A stretch of DNA of 64,000 nt from Bremerella volcania (GCF_007748115.1 NZ_CP036289.1:1984001-2048000), one strand, 5' to 3'. Shown: positions 18,031 through 27,493, counted from the first letter of the stretch. The notes: generated by a model not told the origin, from the sequence alone. Made by a program: numbers and translations.

Positions 18031-18185
18031 AGTGGTGATTGTTTCAAGTGAATTCTTAACTGCGATAGAAGTACCGACAGGGTTGCGTTTGTAACCAGCT
18101 AGACTCTCCGTGTGCCACTGACCATCAGAGCCGCCCAGCCCAGACTGGTTTTTTGGTAACAGTTCACATCATCGGCACAAACATC

Positions 18186-18680
18186 ATGAGTGCGAATCAC
18201 AAAGCCGCGCTGCGTGTCTATTCAAGCACTTTGAATGTCGAAGAACTGACGGCATTGATGGGCACCGCACCTGACAGGACGATCCGCAAGGGCGAGCCCA
18301 TCAGCAAACACCCGAAAGATAGTCGCCTGCACAAGGACTCGATCTGTTTCTACGACATGGAGACCGACGACCCGGTTGGGCTTCATGTGTGCGTGGAAAG
18401 CCTGCTGATGCTTCTAGAGCGATCGAAAGCACGTTTGCTCGCCGAATCGAACGACCTCGGCATGGATATCTTGTGTTACTTGGAGGTAGATTCTGCCCGC
18501 GCTAACAACTCGTGTTGCTTTGAACACGATCTCTTGCAGCGACTGGCGGTCTTTCCTTTAAATGTGATAATGAACGCCGTGCCATTGTATTTCCTCATCA
18601 CACCCATCACGAAACCGCGACCCCAAACAACTTGCCCACCAGCGAAGTCACCACCATCGCCACGATGCCCCAGAACGTAA
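18186..18680 (+). CDS. DUF4279-like protein
   Basis: 164 residues from the ATG at 18186 (a TTG at 18153 is possible; neither has a good ribosome site). The N-terminus AALRVYSSTLNVEELTALMG and the following RTIRKGEPIS resemble DUF4279, a small family often found among immunity-type and accessory genes. By comparison the natural end should be near SLYF-type strands around residue 140 (VIMNAVPLYF). The last ~25 residues are Pro/Thr-rich and are simply the antisense of the VIT1 gene, overlapping it by 74 bases. The stop codon may therefore have been lost. Function unknown. Confidence 0.6.
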   Translation: MSANHKAALRVYSSTLNVEELTALMGTAPDRTIRKGEPISKHPKDSRLHKDSICFYDMETDDPVGLHVCVESLLMLLERSKARLLAESNDLGMDILCYLEVDSARANNSCCFEHDLLQRLAVFPLNVIMNAVPLYFLITPITKPRPQTTCPPAKSPPSPRCPRT

Positions 18681-19299
18681 CCCGGGCGGTGCCTTTCCAG
18701 ATCGGTGAACCTCCGGCCCAGGCTGACAGGCTTCCGAGAATGGCCAGGCCGGCGATCGTGGTACACGCGACGATCCAGGCAATCCACGACGCCGGCGAGA
18801 AGAGCGTGGCTACGACAGGGAAGGTGCCCCCGATGCCAAAGGCCGCGGCCGATGAGAACGCCGCTTGCAGCGGCCGGGCAGCGTGAGTTTCCGACATGCC
18901 GAGTTCGTCGCGTAGATGCGTTCCCAGGGCATCATGCTCGGTCAACTGCAGGGCGACCTGGTGGGCCAACTCGGGGCTGAGGCCTCGGTCGATGTAGATG
19001 TTGGTCAGTTCCTGGAGTTCCCCTTCAGGGTCTTCCTGATGTTCGGCGGTCTCGCGTGCCCTATCGGCTGCTTCTGTGTCGGACTGCGAACTGACCGAGA
19101 CGAACTCGCCAGCAGCCATCGACAAGGCCCCGGCTGTCAGTCCTGCGACACCGGCCAGCAGCACCGAGGGATGATCCGACTGCGCCGAGGCAACACCGAC
19201 AAGAATGCTGCCAACGGAAAGGATGCCATCATTGGCTCCCAAAACGGCCGCACGAAGCCAGCCAATGCGATCGTGGCGATGTTGTTCGGGTTTGGGCAT
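18607..19299 (-). CDS. VIT1/CCC1-family iron or manganese transporter
   Basis: 230 residues from the ATG at 19297-19299 (a TTG three codons upstream is possible). The family signature GANDGILSVGSILVGVA opens the first membrane helix. About five helices follow with AGALSMAAGEFVSVSSQ at the second, a cytosolic Glu-rich segment (DTEAADRARE to DPEGELQEL) known in this family as the metal-binding region, and SWIAWIVACTTIAG near the end. VIT1/CCC1 proteins move Fe2+ or Mn2+ out of the cytosol. The 3' end overlaps the convergent DUF4279-like gene. Confidence 0.9.
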   Translation of the reverse strand: MPKPEQHRHDRIGWLRAAVLGANDGILSVGSILVGVASAQSDHPSVLLAGVAGLTAGALSMAAGEFVSVSSQSDTEAADRARETAEHQEDPEGELQELTNIYIDRGLSPELAHQVALQLTEHDALGTHLRDELGMSETHAARPLQAAFSSAAAFGIGGTFPVVATLFSPASWIAWIVACTTIAGLAILGSLSAWAGGSPIWKGTARVTFWGIVAMVVTSLVGKLFGVAVS

Positions 19300-19566
19300 G
19301 GTTACCAAGTCGTCATGTGCTGTGCTCGTTTCGCCAGGTCCGATGCCTGGTTTCCGACTTCATGATATTCCTTGGCAAAGGGTCGCCATAGCTGGCATGC
19401 GACCCGATATTTTGCCCCAACCAACAAAATCCAGCGCGCACTATCTTCCGCCCACCCCAGGCTGGTATACATAAGTCATCTCACGGGAACTCTTCCCCAA
19501 CACATTCTTTTTCTCGGTGCGTCACAGTTTTCTGCCCAGTACCTCACCACCGTAGCGAGTATCGTC

Positions 19567-20163
19567 ATGTCAGCAGTCCACCAGCAACCTACAGAAAGCA
19601 GATCGCGCTCGACCCAGCGCGCTCCGCAGGTTGTGGTGCGCGCTGGGAAGACCTTTCTTTGCTCGGCCTGTGGGACGTTGGTGCAGGTACCCGAGGACGT
19701 CGTCGGTCAGCTGGTGATTGCCGTCGAGCGTTCGACGGAGGATCCGTATCGCAGGGAAGAGCGAGCCAGTGTCGAACCTTCTCACGATGTACCGCCGCAG
19801 CCTCGTTCCACGCCGGCGAAGACCTGCCCGCCGAGGCCCGGGCGTCCGAAACGCCCTGCGCCGGACGGTAGAGCCGCCCAGATCATCGACGGGCTCCGCG
19901 TGCCGCTGGCCGGCGAACTGGACCGCGCGTTGGCGTGGGTTTCGTTTCACCTGAAAGTGCTCGACCGGCAAGGGAGCGAAGTGAAGCGGCTGAAGAAGCT
20001 GCTCAAGCAGTCGATGTCCTGTTCACGTTCCCGCGGGCATGCGAAGGAGCCTGCTGCGCGGCGATCGCATGGGCCAGTCAGTCATGCACTCGAAAGACAC
20101 GCCCAAGCGGACTTGGACGTGTCACCCGGGGTGGATGACGCGCACCAACGCGGGCCTCCCTAA
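19567..20163 (+). CDS. Hypothetical Arg/Pro-rich protein with a CxxC motif
   Basis: 198 residues from the ATG at 19567; an upstream TTG-started extension is unlikely. It contains one FLCSACGTLVQVP motif, a Pro/Arg-rich middle (about residues 65-110) and a helical DRALAWVSFHLKVLDRQG segment followed by KRLKKLLKQ. After about 20015 the composition changes to His/Arg/Ala-rich with no recognisable structure, so a frameshift or decay of the 3' end is possible. The stop codon abuts the inverted-repeat element at 20170. No family recognised. Confidence 0.45.
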   Translation: MSAVHQQPTESRSRSTQRAPQVVVRAGKTFLCSACGTLVQVPEDVVGQLVIAVERSTEDPYRREERASVEPSHDVPPQPRSTPAKTCPPRPGRPKRPAPDGRAAQIIDGLRVPLAGELDRALAWVSFHLKVLDRQGSEVKRLKKLLKQSMSCSRSRGHAKEPAARRSHGPVSHALERHAQADLDVSPGVDDAHQRGPP

Positions 20164-20169
20164 AAAAAA

Positions 20170-20345
20170 CCTGTCCCCTCTCCCTCGCAGGGAGAGGGCC
20201 AGTGTGAGGGTTTCATGTGCGCCCTTTGCCCAGCATCGCCGGATGACGTTCCTAAATCGATGGGGACTTCGTTTGCGTGTGTGCTTTCATGCCGGCGGGG
20301 ATAACCCCTCACCCTAACCCTCTCCCCTCAGGGGCGAGGGGACCG
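20170..20345. repeat. Intergenic inverted-repeat element (type A, variant copy)
   Basis: The left end CTGTCCCCTCTCCCTCGC includes the palindrome CCCTCTCCCTCGCAGGGAGA. The right end, read on the minus strand, is CCGGTCCCCTCGCCCC followed by GAGAGGGTTAGGGTGAGGGG. Size (176 bp) and end sequence match the elements at 15442 and 36983, but the middle differs and lacks the ACCGAACACTTG block. It starts right after the stop of the preceding gene. With the 150 bases to 20498 it fills the gap; beyond it I see only a candidate TATAAT at 20426-20431. Confidence 0.65.
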
Positions 20346-20425
20346 GAATGCGCTCCCCTCGCACGAAGTGGGGACCGGAGCGTGCTGCGCGGATGGGTAA
20401 GTGTGCAGCGTCAATGGCCAGTAGC

Positions 20426-20431
20426 TATAAT
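20426..20431 (+). promoter_or_regulatory. Candidate -10 box of the pyruvyl transferase-like gene
   Basis: An exact TATAAT lies 68 bases before the ATG at 20499, outside the repeat element. No good -35 hexamer is visible. Confidence 0.3.
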
Positions 20432-20498
20432 CAAACGCTCGGCCACGCGCCGCCCACCTTTGATGATTGAACTCCTACCCACATAGGCATCTTGCTCC

Positions 20499-21770
20499 AT
20501 GCAACGACGTACGTTTCTTCACGCTTCTGGTTTCGCGGCTCTCGGTCTTGCACTTCGCTCCAGCTTGGGGGAGGAAGGGAAGCGTCCGCCGCGGATTTTG
20601 TTGCGATCGTCGTGGCAGACGGTCAACATCGGCGACATCGCCCACACGCCGGGCGTGCTGCGGATTTTGAAGCAGCATCTGCCGGAAGCGGAGGTCACGC
20701 TATGGCCGTCGAGCGTCGACAACGGCGTCGACCAACTGCTGCTGCGCGAGTTCCCCGGCTTGAAGATCGCCAAGAAGGGGAGCCCTGAACTCGCCCAGGC
20801 ATTCGAGGAGTGCGACTTTCTGCTGCACGGATCGGGGGCGTCGATCGTCGCTCAGAACGATTTGATTCAGTGGCACGAAAAGACCGGCAAGCCCTACGGC
20901 ATTTACGGGATCACCTTCCCGCGGAAGAAGTCTTCGTCGACTTCGGCTGAAAGCGACGATGCCCTGCAGCGAGCGGTCGACGTGCTCAGCAACGCGAGCT
21001 TCGTTTACTTCCGCGATAGTAAATCGTTGGAGCTGGCCAAGAGCCTGGGTGCCAAGTCGCCGGTGATGGAGTTCGGGCCGGACGGCGCGTTTGCCTGTGA
21101 CCTGCGCGATGCCGATCTCGCGGAAGCGTTCCTGTCGAAGCACGGTCTCGAAACGGGCAAATTTCTGTGCTGCATTCCGCGGCTGCGTTATACGCCTTAT
21201 TGGACGATCAAAGAGGGGAGGGCGTTCGATGCGCAGAAACATGCTCGCAACGAAGCGTTGAAGGAGCACGATCACGCTCCGCTGCGGGAAGCGATTATCG
21301 AGGTGGTGAACAACACCGACCTGAAGGTGCTGGTCTGTCCCGAGGATCGTACGCAGATGGCGGTCGGCAAGGAGATGATCGTCGACAAGCTGCCGGCCGA
21401 TGTGCGGAAGCGCGTGGCGTGGCGGCCTGACTATTGGCTCACCGGCGAGGCGGTCAGCGTTTACGTTCGCAGTGCAGGCCTGTTCGGCAACGAGATGCAT
21501 TCGCCGATCATGTGCATCGGCCACGGCGTTCCGGCGGTCGTGTGCCGCTGGGAAGAGCAGACGACCAAGGGCTTCATGTGGGAAGACATCGGCCTGGGCG
21601 AGTGGCTGTTCGATCATGACTCGGCCGAAGACCAACAGCGGATCGCTGCGACCGTGCTCGACATCGCCCAGAATCCCGAGAAAGCAAAAGCGAAGGCCGC
21701 CAAGGCCAAAGCATTCGTCGAGCAGCGTCAATTGGAAACGATGAAGACGCTCAAGCAGGTGCTTAGTTGA
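20499..21770 (+). CDS. Tat-exported polysaccharide pyruvyl transferase-family protein
   Basis: 423 residues from the ATG at 20499. The N-terminus [19 protein letters not shown] is a twin-arginine signal. The rest resembles the polysaccharide pyruvyl transferase (CsaB-like) family: [16 protein letters not shown] at the start, [12 protein letters not shown] and GIYGITFP, later [14 protein letters not shown], and [20 protein letters not shown] in the C-terminal half where the family binds its donor. Such enzymes add pyruvate ketals to cell-wall glycans using phosphoenolpyruvate, normally in the cytoplasm, so a Tat signal is unusual. The planctomycete proteins may have another activity. It appears to stand alone. 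Confidence 0.75.
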   Translation: MQRRTFLHASGFAALGLALRSSLGEEGKRPPRILLRSSWQTVNIGDIAHTPGVLRILKQHLPEAEVTLWPSSVDNGVDQLLLREFPGLKIAKKGSPELAQAFEECDFLLHGSGASIVAQNDLIQWHEKTGKPYGIYGITFPRKKSSSTSAESDDALQRAVDVLSNASFVYFRDSKSLELAKSLGAKSPVMEFGPDGAFACDLRDADLAEAFLSKHGLETGKFLCCIPRLRYTPYWTIKEGRAFDAQKHARNEALKEHDHAPLREAIIEVVNNTDLKVLVCPEDRTQMAVGKEMIVDKLPADVRKRVAWRPDYWLTGEAVSVYVRSAGLFGNEMHSPIMCIGHGVPAVVCRWEEQTTKGFMWEDIGLGEWLFDHDSAEDQQRIAATVLDIAQNPEKAKAKAAKAKAFVEQRQLETMKTLKQVLS

Positions 21771-21912
21771 TAAGGGAAAGGAAGCTGCCGGTAAGTATTG
21801 CGCCGAGTTTCCGCACGCGATTTGTACTATCGATTCGACGAAGCAGCGTCAGCCCGTTATGTTGACGTTAGCTTCTCTGATCGAATCTCGAATCACCGAG
21901 GAGACCTGTGCG

Positions 21913-22524
21913 ATGAATCGCTTCGCCTGCAGCTTGGTTTTGCTCCTAGTTTCGTCGATCGCTTCGGCGCAGGATTTCACGACGCAAGATCCTCGTTACA
22001 CAACGACTCCGTCGCAGTACACGACCACGCCGGCAGCGTACACGACGACCCCATCGCGGTATACGACGACTCCGCCTGAGTACGTGCCCCAGGCCGATAC
22101 CGTCCCCACGACGCCGACGATTCCTACGATTCCGACCAACGTGCCAGGCACCGGCAACAACCCGCTGCCGACCAACCCGGTCACGAGCACAAGTTCGACG
22201 CGTGTTACCGCGACACAGACCCTCCAGTCGCAGTCGGTGGAAGTGGTCGCCGTTGAGGAGGAAACCGAGAGCGTGGAAGTACTCGAATCGGAAGAGACCA
22301 GCGAAACGGATCCGCTGATCGAGCTGTTCGCCGGGTGTGTCTTGCAACTGGACGAAGAAGAAACGCAGCAGTTCGCGGCGGACTACGACGAGGTTGTCGC
22401 TCAAGTGGGGCCGGAGTCAAGCGAAGTTAGTTGGAGCACGCGATTCAAGATCGTACTCTATCTGACGCTGCGGCGGATGTTGGGGCTCTCCGGTAGGTTA
22501 GTCGATGCTGGAGATTTTGAGTAA
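21913..22524 (+). CDS. Exported Thr/Pro-rich repeat protein
   Basis: 203 residues from the ATG at 21913, with GAGGAG upstream. Signal peptide to about residue 19 (ending SASA/Q). Residues ~25-60 contain four copies of YTTTP separated by three or four residues (SQ, AA, SR, and ending in PEYVPQ). A Thr/Pro/Asn-rich linker with TIPTIPTNVPGTGNNP follows, then an acidic stretch rich in Glu and a final hydrophobic-basic end. Probably a periplasmic or envelope protein; function unknown. The convergent gene at 22537 begins its stop 12 bases beyond. Confidence 0.65.
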   Translation: MNRFACSLVLLLVSSIASAQDFTTQDPRYTTTPSQYTTTPAAYTTTPSRYTTTPPEYVPQADTVPTTPTIPTIPTNVPGTGNNPLPTNPVTSTSSTRVTATQTLQSQSVEVVAVEEETESVEVLESEETSETDPLIELFAGCVLQLDEEETQQFAADYDEVVAQVGPESSEVSWSTRFKIVLYLTLRRMLGLSGRLVDAGDFE

Positions 22525-22536
22525 GCGGAGGAAAGG

Positions 22537-23508
22537 TTACTCGGACGATTCGGTTTCCACGACCTCTTCGACTTCCACGGCTTTGGCATCGGTTGCTGCC
22601 GGGGTGTTGTCGGTGAGGAAGAGATGGTCGAATTCCTTTTCGTAGTGACCTTCGCCGTAGACGAGTTCACCCCCTTGGAAGCCGACGATCGAAACGCACA
22701 TGGCGACCAACAGGGCACCCAGGAACCAGCCCAGCTTCATCTTGCCACTCCCCTCTTCGCTTTTCACGGCTTTATAGGCGACGGGGATGAGGGCCAGCGA
22801 TCCGATCGCCAGGATGACCCCCAGCCAGCGGTGACGGTCGATGTCGCTCGCAAAGGAAAAGCTCATGCCGTACCCTTCGTGAGTCGCATACGACCAGCCT
22901 GACACGCAGGCCACGCAGGCACCCAAGGCACCGACCCACAGGCAATGAAATGCAGCCGACTCGAAGGACGAGCCGGCGAACTTCGACAGCACGAGAAAGA
23001 CGAGCGAGATCGACAGCAGACCGACCGGCAAGTGCGTCATCGCCGGATGGAACAGCCCTTGGAAGAGCCACACTTTGTACGGCATGCTAAGCTCGGAAAC
23101 AGGCGTGGCGGCTTCGACGACTTCCGTTTCGGTTTTGGTATCGGGGACCGACCAGTCGTGCTCGGCCCCTTCCTCAATCCACAGTTTGATGGTGGCAAGC
23201 TCCGCGGCGGTCATCCCTTCGTGATGGGTTGAGTTGGCCGGAGGCATCTTCAGTTCGGGATCGTCGGTGATGAGATAGTCGCTCCAAAGGGTGCTTGACT
23301 CCAGGTCGCCTGGCTCGACGTAGTAGCTCATCATTTCGGGATCGTCGACTCGAAAATCGTTCTTCGCCTTGTCCGGACCGTGGCACTCCAGGCAGCGAAC
23401 CTCCAACACCGGCTGCACATCGCGACGAAAGTCGATGAGCTTGTCGGCGTTGACGAGACTCGAAAGAGTCAGACTAAGCGAAATTCCAAGTAATATGCGA
23501 ACGTACAT
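22537..23508 (-). CDS. Planctomycete-type cytochrome c domain fused to DUF2231-like membrane domain
   Basis: 323 residues from the ATG at 23506-23508, preceded by AGGAAG (a longer 347-residue frame is disfavoured). Signal peptide to about residue 20. Residues ~20-130 hold the planctomycete cytochrome c domain with VRCLECHGPDKAKNDFRVDD (haem motif CLECH). The C-terminal half begins LFHPAMTHLPVGLLSISLVF, the signature of DUF2231, with four membrane helices and conserved histidines that may bind haem. It ends in an acidic Glu/Thr tail. Probably an inner-membrane electron-transfer protein. No cytochrome oxidase genes are adjacent. Confidence 0.85.
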   Translation of the reverse strand: MYVRILLGISLSLTLSSLVNADKLIDFRRDVQPVLEVRCLECHGPDKAKNDFRVDDPEMMSYYVEPGDLESSTLWSDYLITDDPELKMPPANSTHHEGMTAAELATIKLWIEEGAEHDWSVPDTKTETEVVEAATPVSELSMPYKVWLFQGLFHPAMTHLPVGLLSISLVFLVLSKFAGSSFESAAFHCLWVGALGACVACVSGWSYATHEGYGMSFSFASDIDRHRWLGVILAIGSLALIPVAYKAVKSEEGSGKMKLGWFLGALLVAMCVSIVGFQGGELVYGEGHYEKEFDHLFLTDNTPAATDAKAVEVEEVVETESSE

Positions 23509-24086
23509 CGAGGCTTCCTGATTGATGGTTTGCTGCCATGTTGGGGAAGGTGGGATGGCTGGCAACAGTCCTGGCTTCATGCGATTTTACGCAAGGTGAA
23601 AAACTTACCAAGTGGGCATCACGTTTCGAGACTGCTGTCGAAATCATGCGACTGAATCGCTTTACATCGCTTGCTCTGTTTCGCTATCGGGGGCGAATGA
23701 GAGAAACGAAGGGTTAAGTTGTAGGCGGGGAGGTGAAAGGCGGGAGTGGCACATCAGGCTTGGCCTGCTGCCATAGATCTATTTTTTCATCCAGGCTCGC
23801 TCATGGCAAGCGCGATTTACGGGGGAAGGCCGAAAGTTAAGTTTCTCGGCTAAAACGACTCAATCAATTTGCTAACCTTGACTTACGTCGCGCGAAATCA
23901 CACTTGTTGTGTCCATTGCGACCTCCCGTTATGAGATACCGTCATCGATTTGTCTAAGGCCCATGGGGTGCTTCGCGTCTCCCCCTTGGGCAGAGATCGC
24001 TTCGACTTTGAAGGAGGTTGTTGGCAGCTGCGCAAAGTTGGTTCGACATGCAGAAGGCTGTCTGGAATCAGTAAGTCCGCGAACGC
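23509..24086. other. 578-base intergenic region
   Basis: Between two minus-strand genes; no supported ORF. It holds an imperfect hairpin at 23747-23773 (TGGCA and CAGGC pairing with GCCTG and TGCCA). The short frames over 23909-24156 on both strands show no family or codon signal. It may carry the promoter of the cytochrome gene, but no clear boxes are visible. Confidence 0.5.
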
Positions 24087-24437
24087 TCAACCGTGCTGCA
24101 AGATGTTCACGAGCTTTCCGAAAGGATCGCGAACGTAGAATCGGCGCACACCCCATGGTTCAGTCACCGGTCCGTATTCGAAAGGGATCTGCGCTTCCTC
24201 GAATTTCGCGATCGCCTCGTCCAGGTCACCCACTTCAATCGAAAGATCGGGAACGGCTGTTCCACCGCCACCTTCCTGGGCGAAACTGATCTGAACGGTC
24301 ATCTTTTCCGCCGAGCCGTACGTCTGGATGAAGCCCATATCCATCAATAGATCCAATCCTAATAGATCGCCGTAAAATGCTTTCGCTTTGTCAGGCTCAG
24401 GCGTTTGGGTGTTGGCGACGATTCTTTTGACTTGCAT
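24087..24437 (-). CDS. VOC (glyoxalase/bleomycin-resistance) family protein
   Basis: 116 residues from the ATG at 24435-24437. The chain shows the vicinal-oxygen-chelate fold: an opening beta strand, FYGDLLGLDLLMDMG at the domain start, and the closing GVRRFYVRDPFGKLVNILQHG typical of the family. Single-domain VOC proteins act as dimers, either as metal-dependent lyases/isomerases or as drug-binding proteins. The usual metal ligands are not all obvious here, so no substrate is proposed. No neighbour suggests a pathway. Confidence 0.85.
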   Translation of the reverse strand: MQVKRIVANTQTPEPDKAKAFYGDLLGLDLLMDMGFIQTYGSAEKMTVQISFAQEGGGGTAVPDLSIEVGDLDEAIAKFEEAQIPFEYGPVTEPWGVRRFYVRDPFGKLVNILQHG

Positions 24438-24769
24438 GATTCGGTCCTTGGGTGAAATGGGTTCGCGATATCTTCCGTTTCTCTAACACAATCGCGGTAT
24501 GTGGGAAAACGGATCGGCATTGTTCAGCCACCGAAATCGATTGGCTGCTAGTTCTACTTACCAGCAGCTGCCGGCGTTGCTAGCGGAAACGAGGGCCGGT
24601 CAGGTGCATAAATTCTCCAAAATCTCTGACTGGGGGCACACGCAAAATCGTCAATCTTTCGCCAAATTGCCGATAAGGAAGGAAGGGCAATAGATCTCTC
24701 CGCCTGAGCTGCGCGCATGCGGCAGGGCAGGGGGGCTTATTGAAAATTCACGGAAGGGGAGTAAGAAGG
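24438..24769. other. 332-base intergenic region
   Basis: Head-to-head space between the VOC gene (minus) and the patatin-like gene (plus). It should hold both promoters. No supported ORF, repeat or clear -35/-10 pair was recognised. Confidence 0.4.
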
Positions 24770-27379
24770 ATGTCCCAACAGCGGAACGATTCGTTGCGGC
24801 AGCAGCTAGCCGACTTTTTCAATATCTCGAGCGGTTGCCGCTTTTCGATTGGGGCGTTGATCTTGTTGCTGATGATCGTTCCGGTGTCGCGGTTTGCGCT
24901 GCCACTGCTCATGGAAAACGGCCTGCTGATCGACAACTTCTCGCAGGCTATCTTAGCCTCGTTTGCCTGGTACGTGACGACGGCACTGCTCATCCTGCAG
25001 GTCCGCATCGCGCTGGCGCACGGGCCCGAGCGTTTCACGTGGTGGAATCAAATCTCCGGCGAACCTTCCGAGCGCGAGCCGCGCGAACTGAACGACCTGA
25101 TGGAAGCATCGCGCCGCCGCGGGGCAGGGTGGCCAGGCTGGCTGTGGCTGCTGTGGATCTTTCTGCCCATGCCGGCGCTGACGATGGTGGCCGACTTGAA
25201 CCTGCGGGTGAACACGGCGGTGATCACCGCCGAAGAACTCTACAGCGGATTCATTGTCGGAGGGCTCATCGCGACGGTGGTACTGTTGCTGTTGAGCTTT
25301 CTTCGGAAGTACATCCTCCCTGGCGTCGTGCCGCTGAGAGGGATCTTCCCATTCGAGTGTTTGCTTCACCAGCAAGACAACCTATTGAACGATCCGAACG
25401 AGGTCGCCAATCTGCCCAAGGGGATCGCCGTGATGCTGGCCCGCATTGGGATGGTTCGCGGGCCAGGCTACTCGATCAAAGATCCTAACGGAGTCGAACG
25501 TCCGCTGGCCGGTCACCTGGAGTTGGCTCTCTTGCTGCTCCTGCTGTTGGTGATGACCTTCGCGCTGGGGATTTTCGATCACGTCATATTTCCCGGCAGC
25601 AACCTGGCCAAGGTGATTCCGACGCTGGGGCACTTCGCATTGGTCGTTGCCATCCTTTCGACGTTTGCTTCCGGTATGGCGTTCTGGTTGGATCGTTTTC
25701 GCGTTTCGACGTTGCTGGCCGCGTCTGCGTTTGCGCTGGCTTTGTTTTTGTCGCGCGACTACGAGTTTCAAGTCGAAATGGCTCGCTGGCAGAGCCCGAC
25801 GCTGGTCGAAGCGATCGAGGCGAAGAAAATTCCTGCCAGCCGATCGAACGATCCGCGGCAGCATGACCAGCGGACGCTGATTGTCGTGACGGCGCCTGGG
25901 GGTGGCATCCACGCGGCGGCCTGGTCGGCGGAAGTGTTGACGCGTTTGGACGAACGCTGGCCCGATACGTTTCGACAATCGCTGGGGATGATCAGTTCGG
26001 TCTCCGGCGGAAGCGTCGGTTCGATGTATTACATGGACGCGATCAGTTCGCCTCAGATCGAGGTCACGATGGAAGAAGTACGCGAGCGAGCCAAGCTTTC
26101 GTGCTTGGAGCCGATCTTCTTCGCGGCCACGTTTCATGATCTGTTGCCACTGACTCCGTACGATCGCGGCACGGCCATCGAACGTTTCTGGGATTTCACG
26201 CTCCGCTCTGGCGAACGAGGTTCACCCAGCTTGAGCGATTGGGGCATCCAGGCCCAGAGTGGTCAAATGCCGGTGATGGTGTTCAACGCGACCGACGTGA
26301 AGTCAGGCCGACGCGTGCTGTTGGCATCGACCTCCATTCGAGACGATTCACAGGAAACGCATTCGCATGGCATGGTCTGCAACACGCATACGTGCGCGTT
26401 CGATCTGCGTCAGAACGATCTGGATATGAACGTCGCGACGGCCGTTCGCCTGTCGGCTTCGTTTCCTTACGTCACCCCGATCAGTCGGCCGGTGCATGGT
26501 GAAGGAGGGAAACAAGTCATGCCGCCGGTGCGAATCGGCGACGGTGCCTACGCCGACAACGACGGGATCATGACGGCGCTGGAGTCGGTCAGCCAGTTGA
26601 TCGATCGGTTCAGCACGCTTCCGCCGAGCCAACGACCGTTCGATCGTATTCTGCTGATCAACATCGACAACTACGGCACCAGTGCCGGTCATCCTGAAAT
26701 AGAGGGATCAGGCGGGCAAGTCGAAGCGTTGAGCTACGCGACCATTGGTCCCTTGTTGGGGCTCAGTAACGTCCGTGGTGCATCGCAGGCCGAGCGTGGC
26801 CGGTTGGAAGTCGGTTTGCTTCAAGATCGAACGCTGACCGAGCAAGAAGTGATGTGGGTCATCCGCCAGATGTCACGCAGGGGAGATCGTCGTGGACCGC
26901 GCGATCAGGACCCACCCGAGTTCGCCAGCAACTCGAGCATCAGCATGCAGGCCCAGCGTAGTGCATGGCAGCGTATGTCGCGCTTCAGCGAAGCCCCCCT
27001 GACCACGCCAACCAGCAGCCAGCACACGGGAGCTATGCCAGGGGATCATGCGGATCACCACGAAACGTTTGGCTCGCAGCGCGGTAAGGGGCCAGCCCTG
27101 TATCCGATTCAGTTCAAGGTCGTATCGATTCCGTATCGAGGGGACAGCGATCCGCCCCTTTCGTGGAAGCTGAGTAGTGATCAGATGCGAACTTACAGTG
27201 AAGCCTGGCAGCTACTCGATGACGAAGCCAGTGCATGGACCGTCAGTACTGATCAAGATTGGGACGACCTGGAAGTGGTGCCGCCGCTGAAAGTGATCGA
27301 GCAGTGGTTGGGCCCACCCGGCAAAGAAGCCGCCAACTGGACCATCGCCGGTCGACCGGCCGCCTCGCAAGTGAGGTAG
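24770..27379 (+). CDS. Patatin-like phospholipase-family protein with multi-span N-terminus
   Basis: 869 residues from the ATG at 24770, preceded by AAGGGGAG; a TTG at 24740 would only add ten residues. The first ~360 residues have about eight hydrophobic helices. The cytosolic or periplasmic C-terminal half is a patatin-like domain: TAPGGGIHAAAW gives the Gly-rich oxyanion region, GGSVG at residues 413-417 the nucleophile elbow (Ser415), and DGAY at 591-594 the catalytic Asp. All three elements are intact, so lipid acyl-hydrolase activity is likely. The last ~150 residues are not recognised. Patatins serve in lipid turnover, secretion or defence effectors; here no partner gene identifies the role. 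Confidence 0.8.
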   Translation: MSQQRNDSLRQQLADFFNISSGCRFSIGALILLLMIVPVSRFALPLLMENGLLIDNFSQAILASFAWYVTTALLILQVRIALAHGPERFTWWNQISGEPSEREPRELNDLMEASRRRGAGWPGWLWLLWIFLPMPALTMVADLNLRVNTAVITAEELYSGFIVGGLIATVVLLLLSFLRKYILPGVVPLRGIFPFECLLHQQDNLLNDPNEVANLPKGIAVMLARIGMVRGPGYSIKDPNGVERPLAGHLELALLLLLLLVMTFALGIFDHVIFPGSNLAKVIPTLGHFALVVAILSTFASGMAFWLDRFRVSTLLAASAFALALFLSRDYEFQVEMARWQSPTLVEAIEAKKIPASRSNDPRQHDQRTLIVVTAPGGGIHAAAWSAEVLTRLDERWPDTFRQSLGMISSVSGGSVGSMYYMDAISSPQIEVTMEEVRERAKLSCLEPIFFAATFHDLLPLTPYDRGTAIERFWDFTLRSGERGSPSLSDWGIQAQSGQMPVMVFNATDVKSGRRVLLASTSIRDDSQETHSHGMVCNTHTCAFDLRQNDLDMNVATAVRLSASFPYVTPISRPVHGEGGKQVMPPVRIGDGAYADNDGIMTALESVSQLIDRFSTLPPSQRPFDRILLINIDNYGTSAGHPEIEGSGGQVEALSYATIGPLLGLSNVRGASQAERGRLEVGLLQDRTLTEQEVMWVIRQMSRRGDRRGPRDQDPPEFASNSSISMQAQRSAWQRMSRFSEAPLTTPTSSQHTGAMPGDHADHHETFGSQRGKGPALYPIQFKVVSIPYRGDSDPPLSWKLSSDQMRTYSEAWQLLDDEASAWTVSTDQDWDDLEVVPPLKVIEQWLGPPGKEAANWTIAGRPAASQVR

Positions 27380-27454
27380 CCATCGTGGTGGTGAGCGAAC
27401 GCCGACACATTTGGTCGATGTCAGACCAATAGTCCCGCGTTGATGATTGCAACG

Positions 27455-27493
27455 AAAAAGGCCTGCCCAAGAGATACTTGGACAGGCCTTTTT
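27455..27493. terminator. Bidirectional Rho-independent terminator
   Basis: AAAAAGGCCTGCCCAAG and CTTGGACAGGCCTTTTT pair over five bases with one mismatch. T-runs exist on both strands, so it can end both the patatin-like gene and the small membrane gene at 27578. Confidence 0.9.

Noticed and set aside
23909-24289. 126-codon forward ORF before the VOC gene
   Set aside because: Its second half is antisense to the VOC gene and the first half has no domain or ribosome site.
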